DNA of 64,000 nucleotides from Lutjanus erythropterus (Eukaryota > Chordata > Actinopteri > Lutjaniformes > Lutjanidae), in assembly GCA_020091685.1 (NCBI GenBank), contig CM034612.1, forward strand, positions 28,621,403 to 28,685,402, read 5' to 3'. Shown piece by piece: positions 34,230 to 46,200 of this stretch. Position numbers and translations under genes: made by a program. The notes below the pieces were generated by a model, which saw only the letters and a program-made list of their open reading frames with translations, had not been told where the DNA came from and made no database searches. Position 1 is the first letter of the stretch; each line of letters opens with the position of its first letter.

Positions 34230-37200
34230 TCTCTCTGCAGCTCTCACAAACAGAGAGAGAGAGAAAAGGGAAGCCATGAAACTGCTGTCGTGCTATATAA
34301 ACCTGTGTGTTTTGACTTTTGTCTGGGGCTGCACACTACTGCCCCAAGATGGCACTCAGAGGTGTCCCAGACAGTAAAATATAAATAAATAAGAAAATAC
34401 AGGCAGAGGCAGGTCTTTCGTTGATTTTTTTAGGAGAATTCTGCATTATGCCTCTAAGTAATGATAGCTTCAAATTGGAACCACAGTATGATTTTGAAGT
34501 GCAGAAGGAACTGTTTCTTAGTAGGGCCTGAAAAATATCCTTGGTTCACACTGACTCTCTGTGACCCCCTTATTTCCTCTGCCACTTCTCCATCCTCATC
34601 ATCCTGTCTTCTTTCCATCTCCTTCATACAACAATCAATATTCTGCAGAGACTCCTTACTTTGCACATGCTCTCGCTCACATGATTAAAGAACTGAACGT
34701 GAATCTGGTAACCCTCCATTCAAAACAATAGGCTCTTTCATACCCAGTTTACCTCCATGTTCATAAAACCACTAGCTTACTTACAGCTATGCAGAGGAAG
34801 AGAACAGAAAAATTAGCTTCCTATTGATTCTCTGATAAATACGAGGAACACAACTGATAAAAATGTTGCAAAATGGAGAACCATTTGTATAATGGTGTGA
34901 TGCTGTAGCTGTGGACTAAGTGTGAATCTATAATTAACTGGAACACTCACTGAACCTATGCAAGCTGTTGATTGTGAGCATTTAACTGGTTGTTGTCAAG
35001 CATTAGACGTACCAAGTTCTGCATGTTTAGCATTATTTGTTTATATAAATTATAAAGTTCTGATGTTCATTCTTGTGAATGAGGTATCTCAAGAAATGCT
35101 TTGAAGTTCCTCAAACCTAGCGCAAATGTTCACTTGGACTGAGATCAACTGATCAGATTTTGGTAGTAAAGAGTAAATATATAAGGAATGCTTTGAGTGA
35201 ATTTCTTCAAATTTGGTACAAACCTCTCCTTGTTCTCAAGAATGATTTGATCAGAATTTGGAGGTGAAACATCAAGGCCAAGGTGACCTCAAAAAACATG
35301 TTTCTGGCCATAACTCAGAATTCAGAATACACTAATTCTGTCAAAATTTCACACAAATATCTAAGAGCACAACGATAAAGTGGTGACATTTCAAGTCAAC
35401 TTCACTGTGAGATCATGTTCAGCTCTGCATCAGTCGTCTGTACTCCTCTGTAAAAATGGATTCTAAATGAAGACAGCATGTTTCTCACTGGAAATTATTA
35501 CATACATGTCATTAAACATTTTGCCAGAACAATACACTTAGTCCCTTTCATTAAATTCCTGCAAAGTCTTCACTGCACATTACGGCTGAGTGATATATTG
35601 ATTATATTTGAGTAAATTAATGGACAACATAACTGATGACCATATCGCCATATTCAAGTTTTCAGTGGTTTCACTGGCTGCTGCTGAGGGCAGTTACTTT
35701 ACTTCAATCAGTCATAAAGTGTGCGCAGATTACAGTATAACAATTATTGAAAGGCTGTGTGTTGTGTGTGCTGCCACACAGAAGAAATAGAAAGTCTCTA
35801 TTTATCTAACCTTTTCTACAGCATCTTCCAGTATTCTTCCATCAACTAACATAAAAGCTAACTTTGTTAGTTAGCAGCTATGAGTAGTTGTGAGTGTTCA
35901 TTGTGGTGGAGAAAAATCACCCAGCCCACACTTCTTAAAGGAAGGGTCTAACACAGGTGCAGTGGGCATGTAATTCAAGTCCATCAGAAAAAGTGCTAAT
36001 ACTCCGTTAAATTACCCCACTACAAGTAAAAATTCTGCTTTCTAAACTATGGTAAAATTATGTGGCAAAATTTACTGAAAGTGTCAAAGCATTACTCAGT
36101 GTGCAGTAAAATGGTCCTTATAGTGCTTTACTATTATATCAGATGTTGTGGATTAATATTAATGCTGCATTAATGTGTATGTTGCATTTTATTGCTGTAG
36201 ATGTTAAAGGAGTTGAGCCATTGTAGCCACTTTATATAATTTAATCCACAGCAATGCATCAACCTATAAGATCATCTCATGTTTACACTGTGAGAATTTA
36301 CAGTATGTTATTTTAGAGAAAATGTGTGTATCAAGATAGATATGATGTATCACGATTATTATTTTTAAGCCAGCCTAATGCACAGTATATATACAGTATT
36401 GACTGGTTAATGGAGGATTACAACTGCAAGGTGGCAATTCTAGTATAGTACAGATAGATTGTCAGAATTATTATCAGTATCATCGCCACACTAGATTACA
36501 CTTGCCTGTTCTTATGATGGAATCAAATCTGATGTGAAATATTGCATGGTAGTAGGAGGTGTAGTGTGTTTTAGAGTGAGCAAGTCTAACCACTCTAACC
36601 AATCAAAAACAATTATTGACCCCAAAACCCTTAAACCTCTGCCACATAACACCTTCCTGTCACAGTTCAGCAGAAGCAGGCGCAAATGCAGACACTCAGA
36701 GAGGCAAGCAGGGTTGAGTCAATCAACAGTTGTCAACAGGTGGGCAGTCTGAGGGGATCTGAGACAAGATGCAAGTCAAACACACTGACAACAAGCTCAA
36801 GCAAGCAAAAACTGATGCAGTGCAAGCTTCCCTCCATTTCCACATTTAGACTGATTGAGAAATGAGGTCCAGCTGTAGACAGGTGATTGGTCAGTTGTGT
36901 GGTCAGGTGATCTCAGAGAGGAAACTCTCTGAGGACTTGAAAACCTGCAGAACAAACACTTGTGAATCAGAGGTTGAAGAAGAGAGAAACTGTAGCGTCA
37001 TTTCTGTTTAAACACTTAACCTGTGCAGCATGAAATACTGTTGCAACATCCTGCATATTGTTAAGTGTTAAAACAGGGCAACTTCAACACAAACACCAGT
37101 GTGATGTTTTCAGCACCGTCTTTGTTTTCTGTGCTGCTGTGAGCTCTTTGTGGTTTCAGTGGACAACACAGTGTCCCCATTAGGACTGAGAGGCATCAGA

Positions 37201-40200
37201 GGATCAAGCTTTTCCTTGATAATCTTAATGGTGGTGGTCATTAGCTAGTGGTTTGACCTTTAAAAGATGCCTGAACCACAGACAGAACAGGAAATGTAAC
37301 CCTACCTCTCTACGGAATGGCTGCAAATATTTGTAACATCATTTGTTTGTGCAGGTCTTGTACTTGTACATCTTACTCTTTGCTGCGTTCTATTTTAAGA
37401 GAGTGGTAAAGTCAGTTGTATGTGTATATGCTGAGAGGCAGATTTTAGATGTATTATTAGTCAGAGGCAGCCACAGTGTTCTTTGAGAAGCTCACTGAAT
37501 GATAACAATTAAGGTAATATTATGAAACCAAAGAAATGATTGAGGTCATCTTGCTAAATTCAAATAGCCACATAGTTTAAATCTGATTATCATGCTGTCA
37601 TTTCAACATTAATGCACAGTCTTAAATGGATGAAAAGCAATTTGTTGATATTAGGTGCTGTTGTGTGCAGGCATGTATGCAGACAACAGCAACAAGCTGC
37701 GAAATACTGCAGCACTAAGAAAAATGATACCAACATGAACAATACTATTAATGTTAGTATTGATACTCAAAACAAAACTTCATATTGGTGATAGTGATAC
37801 TTTGGGGATCTCTCCTCCACCCCTAGTTTACTCTCTCCAGCTCTAGTTTCACTGTGTGCTCACTTCTGTGCCATTTTTTTATATGTACCCGTTAAAGTTT
37901 AGTTTATTTTTGGCATGTAATTTCTCTCTGGTCTCAGAGAAAACACAATTTCTGCTTCTCTTGGTTCTAGAAAGTGTGGCCATAAGAGTCAATCACAGGT
38001 TGGTAAGATAGCTGATTGTTGAGCCTCATTCCCAAAGTGTCCATAATTTGACAATCTAGGAATGAGACTCAGCAATCACAATCTCTCCAGAATTGTTTAC
38101 TGCACCTTTAAACCATAACCTTTGATTTCTACCAGCAGAGAAGCTCAGTCTCTCAGAATCATAACGATGCTACATTCTTGTTGTCAGCTTGCTGTGGACA
38201 AGAACTATCACACCACGTGTCCCAGAGTGCTCTACAGGGCCAACGAAGACCACCAAGTGTTTCCCAAAATACATCTGGATCAAACTGATTTTAAACATGT
38301 CTACGTGCCATTTAAAAACCAGGTAGGTGCATCGTACATGTCTCATGTGTAAAGCTGGGATGAACACTGGGAGATTTTGGATACTTTCAGTTTTTTCAGA
38401 TATCATAATGTCACCTGTAAATATGCTATATTTGAAAGCATTGCTATGTTTGTATTTTGTTGTAGATAAAGCGTGTACCTGTGTCAAAGTGCAGCACATA
38501 CACAACCGTGCAGGACTGTTGGTCTGCACAGGATCCATACTGTGTCTGGTGTGGCTCTAAACGCAGGTCAGAGAATAAACATCTGCTGCTGACACCTTCA
38601 GACTATTATAAACTTTATTAAAACGTAATTTTCTCTCTCTAGTTGCACATTTCAAGATGACTGTGAAGATTCAGACTGGTTATCCATCCCTGATGATTCT
38701 CAACAGAAAATGGTTTCCTATGAAGTTGTACAGAGCAGCACTGACCAGGTACAGACTACATACAAGCTTTTGTCTGTGAGCAGTCATGACTGTTTATTTT
38801 CAACACTCACGCCCCTTCCTTTCTCAGATCTCGCTTAACATCGAGACACACTTCACTGCGGGCCAGGAGGTGCTGTCTAAATTCACCTGTAATTTCATCC
38901 CAAGTCAGCTTTGCAGGGCAAGCCCTCCTCGACAGTTCCCACACTGCACCTGCAACCTTGAAAACAGCACACTTCCTGCTGAAGGTCAGTGACTTTTGAT
39001 AATTAATCCAATAAATTAAATACTTGACATTCACACTGTTGCAAGAATCCTACTCAACAGGAATTTGTGTAGCATCTTTGTTGTTATATTACATCACAAT
39101 GAAACTTGTACTGCTGACCAAGACCTCAAATATTCACTGTATTTTTTTTCACTTGACAGGCCAGAAGATCACAGTTAGATTTAGACTTGGAACAACACAA
39201 CTGACAGAAGAACTGAAGATATCTAACTGTCCTGCCATCAGTGGACCACCAACTTCTGTCCTGTAAGTCCAAACTTAAGCTGATTTCTAACTTAAATGAC
39301 AAAGAATAGAGATAAAAGTTAGAAAAAAAGCTGAAACATAATCATTTAAATGTATCACTGATGAAATTATTAGGTCACAGATGTGTTTCAGAATAAATTC
39401 TAGCTAGTTTTGTTTTGGATAATGACTACAATGTACTACTTTGAACTGTATAAGTGAATATCATGCACATAAAGAAGAGGAGTCTATCTTGCTGAGGGCG
39501 AAGACCCAAATGTCATCAAAAATTTAAATCTAGGTCCTGTTCCCATGCAGTTTTAATTGTTGGCATGGGGTAGAAACTTATGTTGAAGATGAAAGAATAC
39601 AGAACTGACACAGATCTTTTCAAGACAAATGTGTCCGTAAGGTTTTGGGTGGATTTCTCTGGGAACAGGGGGACAAGGTGTTGCTCAAAATGTCTGACTT
39701 GTCTGTTTTAAAAGCTGTTCAAGTCCTTATTATATCAAAACTGTAATGAACCACCAAGAGTGGATGGAACGAAGAAATGTTTTGCTACAGTTGGACTGTG
39801 AAGAGAGGGTTCCTGAAAACCAAAGTTTTTCCAAAACTGGCTCCAAATTAAAGGGATAGCTCACCCCAAAATGAAAATTCAATCATTATCTACTCACCCT
39901 CGATCCGATTGAAGGTCTGGTTTAGTTTTATAGTCCACAAAACACTGCTGGAGTTTCACTGGAAAACAACACTGCAGAATCACAAACATTTTAAGTGAAT
40001 GGTGACCAGTTTTCAAACTTAAAAGAACAACCAAAAAAATATATACAAGACCTCAATACTGCTCATCTGGTGTAATCCAAGTCTCCCAAAGCCAAGATGA
40101 CTTGAAAGACATCATTTATACCAATCGTCGCTGCAGATCATTAGTTTGGAGCAACATTCATGCGTGCATGCACCCCGTCCGACCTGGGCATGTGTGATGT

Positions 40201-43200
40201 CATGGTGTGCGTGTGCAAGTAAAGTGTGCTTTACCATTCTTTTAAATTGTTTAGAAGATTCTGCAACACTGTTTTCCTCCAGTTGTGGCCTAAAAAAACT
40301 AAACCCAACTGTCAGTCAGCATAAGGGTGAGTAGATAATGACTGAATTTTCATTTTTGGATGAACTATCCCTTTAAAAACTTGGTAGGTGCACTCAAAAT
40401 GAGCCTCGATAGAGACCCAAGCTGGACATGAAGGTTCCAGATGAAAATGGGACAAGCAGCAGATGTTGCAGCTCAACTGTAAAGTTGTATGTTCAGTAAA
40501 GGGTAGTGTGAAAACTGAAACCATGTCTTACTGTGTTAGAAATGAAACTAGTTGCTGTGATGAATAAGACTACAAAGAAAGTGCATAAGGACAAACAAGG
40601 GAAAAAAAACTATAGTCAGCTTGGCTCACACTTTTCCACATGGTTGGCAGTGGTTGCCATTCATCATCAGGATGTATGTACAGTATTACTTTCTTGTGGT
40701 CTCTGTGGTTGAGTGAGAAATCAATAATAGTATGTAGTAACTGGGTCACAGGCTGAGTCCTTACTGCAGTGGTCATGGTGTGAGTTCAGCCTGAGCGTTT
40801 TCCCTGTCTTTCTCTACTGTCTCTATCAAAATGAAGTGGACATGCCAAAAAAAAAAAAAAAAAAACGACAACAATTTGTGATAACATTTGTTTTCTCTTC
40901 AGGTGTCAACAGTGTATCAAGGCTGGATGTGGCTGGAGCCAAAACAGCTGTTCCTGGGCAAATCAAGGAGAGCGGAATGTAATTATGCATATTTTTTTTT
41001 ATGTATTTATCAATCACAAGCTTTAAATGACCATGATACATCATCGGACATTAAGGAAACATGTTAAGTTGAAATAGTAATTTCTCTGACTACCACATAC
41101 AGCCTCTTTGAAATTTCTATTCTGGGCCGGGATAACTGCTTTTGTGTGTCTGTTTCACAATAATTAGAGTTGAATTAATTGCAGAATGTTCACCAAATGA
41201 GAGAGCTTCTGTTTATGAGTTGTTAGAAATCATTAATAATCTTTCAGATGCAGTGGATGGTTATAACAGTTAAAATGATCAATATGTTGGAGTGTGGCAG
41301 GCAGTGAGACAGGCTGCAGTGGACTTCTGTTTTCAGGATAACAGGCTTAACTTCATATCAACAGACAACTGACATTTATTAACAGGTGGTCAACTTGCAG
41401 TGTAGGATTTGTTGTTGCTTGTTATTGTCAGTTTACAATGTTGCACTTGCCTTGTGCTCCTGCAGTGTTCCTGCAGCCTGCAGAGCTCTCCTGAGTCTGG
41501 GGGGGCAACTCACTTTAACTGAAGGTTGTAAATTAAATAGGATTTCAGCCTAATTGATATACAGCCATTTGCTCCAATTTACTATTTGGACTGATGTACT
41601 CATTTTTGTATGTGCTAATGCTACATATCAATTCTTTAACAATATATGTGGAAACAATAAGCAATTACCAGATAAGCTGATTGACAAAAAAGTAGTTGAA
41701 TTCGCTACAATTTTTATTTTCTTAAAATTTATTACTTTCTCAAGAGTATCAAACATTTATGTTTTTTTTGTTTTAACATTATTTACACATTTATAATGCT
41801 CAAAATTAAACAACTATTGTTTTTAATTATATGTTAAAGAAATTTTCATACATTCTGGAAAATTCCATTCACTAGCGCAGCCTAACATGACCTGCATTTA
41901 GCCTGCCAAAAGCCTTCCAGCAGCACCAATGTGTCTATTAATGTGTTTTGTTAGCTAATGTTAGCAAGCTAGTCCGTTCAGAGAAATTCAGACTTTAAAC
42001 ACTTTGCAACACTTTGCAAGCCAAGAAAGGCCGTCTTCATTTATTTCTTTTCATGACCTTATCTCGAGATAGCAAGATAGGCAAACCATTATCACAAGAA
42101 AACAAATAGTTGTTTCCTCTTATCACTTATAACATTTCAGAGATCAGGAGGGTCATGCTCGCGTCCATAGATGGCATCTTGACAACTGTAACTGAGTAAA
42201 GCTGAAAATGTCAGATCAAGGAGAACAAATCAGTGATTGTTTTCTCAAAACAGTCTTTCCTTTTCTCAAGTTAAAGAGATAAATTAACCATCATCAGAAG
42301 AAGAAAAAGCTCAAGAAACAGGCTTTGCTACCTCACGAAAAAATAATTAAATTCCAATCTCAATATCTTCACTGTGAGGACAGAGTGAGTCACTGAGTTC
42401 ACCTCCCTGGTTTCAACTGTTGCCCAGGTTAATGACTTGTTGAATCAACATGTCTTATTGTCTGTTTCTGTACATATTAAACATACACGCTACTGTTTTT
42501 AGTCTTTTAGCCAAGCTAATCTTAGCTGAAACAGCCCCTGAATCAACTCTTAATGCAGTGCTTATCAAACTTTTTCTGGCATGTCCCCCTTTCAGAAGCC
42601 AAAAAGAGTTTCGCCCCTCCACTCCATCATTTTTATCAGTTATTAACAATAATTGGGGACAGAACAGACCAAACTATTGTTTATTTCCTCTACATAGAAC
42701 ATATTCATTCAACCTTGTTTCATTTCTCCCCTGGTCTTCTGTGCCCCCTCTGTCTTCCCCTCATGTCCTCCTGCAGGACAGTGTTTGCCATGAGCTGGAG
42801 TCAAGGATGAACTTCTCTGTGAGTCTGAACCTCAACTCTCACACACATTCTTCCTCTGATGCTCAACACATTCACATTCAGTGGAAGTTACAACATGAGT
42901 AGAAGGTAATGACTTAAAGCTGATAACTTTGTGTTTGTGTTTTGCGGTTAGAAGCCGGAGATCTCCTCCATCTTTCCCAGTGTTGTGTCTTTCTACGGCA
43001 GAAACCATGCAGTGTTGACAGGACGTAACCTCGGGCACGTGACCAGAGTGAGGATCCAGGCGGACATGGACTGCACGCCAAAAGAGTGAGTCAGTTTATG
43101 GGTGACGAAGATTGTGCTTACACTATAAATGACATTTCAGAAATGGCACTTATTATAGAGAAACACCACCCAAGTTGACAAGTTGACTTTGCTCAGTAGT

Positions 43201-46200
43201 TATCAGTGACTGTCCAGTCAATACTTCATGTGCTCTGCTCTCTCCTAAAGCTGGAGACTGCTTTTTTGATGTAAAAGTACATTGACTAAAATCTGGATCA
43301 GACATGTTAGCAAATCTATAAACTTCAGTTTGGTGTCCAGTTTTTAGCTTTAGGACAGCCTCAACTGAAACATACTCACTTTGCTCAGAGAGAGCTTTCA
43401 GTGTCAGCTGAAAGTTTGGTTCGAGTTTGGTTCGTCCTTGCCTCATGGGTTTTGCATTCTCCAATCCCATATCTTTTGTGTCGTGTATTTTAGTGTTAGG
43501 AAAAGTTGTAAAGTTGTTGAAACTGCATCTTGCTGATTTCAGGTTAGCTACATATTGTTGTCAGGATCGTAACAAGTTCCTGTGTAAAAACGTAAATCTT
43601 GATCTCAGTGAGACTGACTGGTTTCTCTCTGTCATCCTCTGTCCTCTGGTCAGATCTCCTGTATGGAAGAACACTGGTGTGAGTCTGAACTTCCACATTC
43701 CCAGAACTGATAATAAGGGCGTGGTCAAAGCGTGTGTTCTCCTCCCAGATGGTAGTTGCCATGGCAATGCTAAAATCACCTACCGGTCATTACCATCCTG
43801 CACCAACATTACACCAAGCAGCTCCTGGATCAGGTATGACTGGATTTGTTGACATTTTCATATTCCCAACACAAAGGAAGAGGATTAGGACCAGGCAGAA
43901 GGAAAAAAATAAATAAAATAACATTTTTTTTAATGTTGCATTTTGAGAATAAAGTCAATGTTGAGAGTAAAGTTGAAATACCATTTTGACTTTACTGACT
44001 TCATTATTTTTTCCAATGGCTGGAATTAATGCTGAAGATTTGACTTTATTCTCAACATTTCGATTTTATTCTTGAAATGCAAAATAAAAACATTCCCTCT
44101 CCTCATTTTTCCCCTCAATACTCTTCAGTACAGCACAGACATATAGACTTTGACATGCTATGAGTTAACATGAAATCTGATCTCATTCAGATACAGAATT
44201 ACCAGCTGCTACCATGCTGAAGACAGTGTGTCAACAAACCAAAGAACATGTTTTGGTGTCCATTGTGTCAACTTCTCACATTATGTTTAATGTGAAACAT
44301 TTCGCAGATTTAGTGCACAAATGGTCTACATCATGGTTATTATCTAACTTATTATAACTGATTTGATGATTTAATTTGATACTTTGGCCATCCACCTATT
44401 CTTTCACTCCTGGACTCTTTGAGTGTATTTTCCAGGTATAAATTGAACGTCTCCCAATAAATCAATTGGCTACAGAAATTCCAACACACCTCATACCATT
44501 CAAGACAGCGGTGGTAGGCATAAAATACCTAGGAATAATGGTTACACGATCTATGGCACATTGAAGGAACAAAACCTCTCGACATTGATGGCAACAGTTA
44601 AACAGGATCTTCAAAAATGGAACCATTTAAAACTGTCCCTAGCGGGTAGAGTGCAAACAATAAAAATGAATATCTTACCAAGGTACCTTTACCTCTTTCA
44701 GTGCCTACCAATCTACCTTCCTCGATCATTTTTTAATTTTATCAACAGCATCATATCCACGTCTGTCTGGGCAGGTAAACGGGCTAGGGCAAATAAATCC
44801 TTGCTCCAGAGGAACAGATCATTGGGAGGCCTGGGGTTGCCCAACCTCCTTGGGTATTATTGGGCGGCTAATGTACAAAAGATTTTACTTTGGTTCACTT
44901 CACCTCAACATAGTTGGTGCCAGTTAGAGGCAAACTCAGTCAGCCAAGATTGACTCTCACTTTGCAGCTCTGGAAAATAAAGGCCTGATATGCCTGGGTG
45001 ACTTGTACATAGATGGACTGTTCGCTAGTTTCAATCAACTATGCTCAACCTACGGACTAGGTCATACAACTTTGTGACTTTGCAAGATCCCACTCTCCTC
45101 AGTTCCCCCAGGCTCCACCCCTCAGTGGTATAGACTTGGTGCTCCAGACTAAATCCTTGCCTAAGGGCCATGTCTCATATCTCTATAATCTCTTATCACC
45201 AACAAATGACTCAGCTGTGAATAAGAGCGGGGCCGACTGGGAAACTGAACTCCAAACAAGCATCTCTGATGCTCAATGGAAGAAAGTGCTGGAAGCTGTT
45301 AACTCCTCCTCTGTGTGTGTGTGTGTGCGCACGCATGCGTGCGTGCGTCCATCCATCCGTCCGTCCAGCACTTTAGGCTAGCATACCAAGAAGATGCTTC
45401 CTCGGATATCAAACTGGACAGAGCTTCCATTTCTGACCAGCAGGGAGCGACTTCACTGGTTGCAAAAAGAAGTCTGATTGAATGAAAACTTATGAGAAAA
45501 TGACCCTACTTCTCACTTGGTTTATTATCTCATTAAACAGTTTCCTAATGAGTTAATGATCCCAATCACTAGTTTGAAGTCTTCTTCAATTTTCATTGTG
45601 TAAACGATGGTCCCATTTAGTGTAAAATAGACAACAGCAAAGCACATATGGTTTAGGGAGTGGCTGACTACTTTGGGGTTGGCAAGTTGCTACCACAGCG
45701 TTTCTTTGAGGTGTACCAATGCATATCCTCAACAGCCCCACACTCCTGTCCAAATATGGTCATTTCTGGTTCCAAAAACTAAGATGGCCACAACATCAAC
45801 CTCAAGGCTTCAAAACGTTAGTCCACAAACCAGTGGGTTTACACTTAGTGTCAAATGTATTGAACCTGTTGATCTCTCTCTTCTTTGATTGGTGTCCTGC
45901 AGTGGGAAAAGGAAAATCACACTCGAGGGAACCCACATGGAGTTTGTGGAAGGGGTCATACACAGCCACGCCCGTGATGTCAGAGTTCCCAGAAAGCACA
46001 CCAGTCAGGTGTGTCTGTAGACATGCGGAAATGTCTCATCGTATTGATATCTTACATTAATTATGTCATGTCACATCATATCATGCTATAGTACATTGTC
46101 CTGTTATATCAGAACATGCTAAATTATAGTATGTTAATGTAGTATAACAGCATGTATTATCCTATGTAACATTACATTAAATGTTTCATTACATTTTATG

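Noticed and set aside
34135..34388. Cys-Val-rich frames
   Set aside because: Translations of the TG microsatellite.
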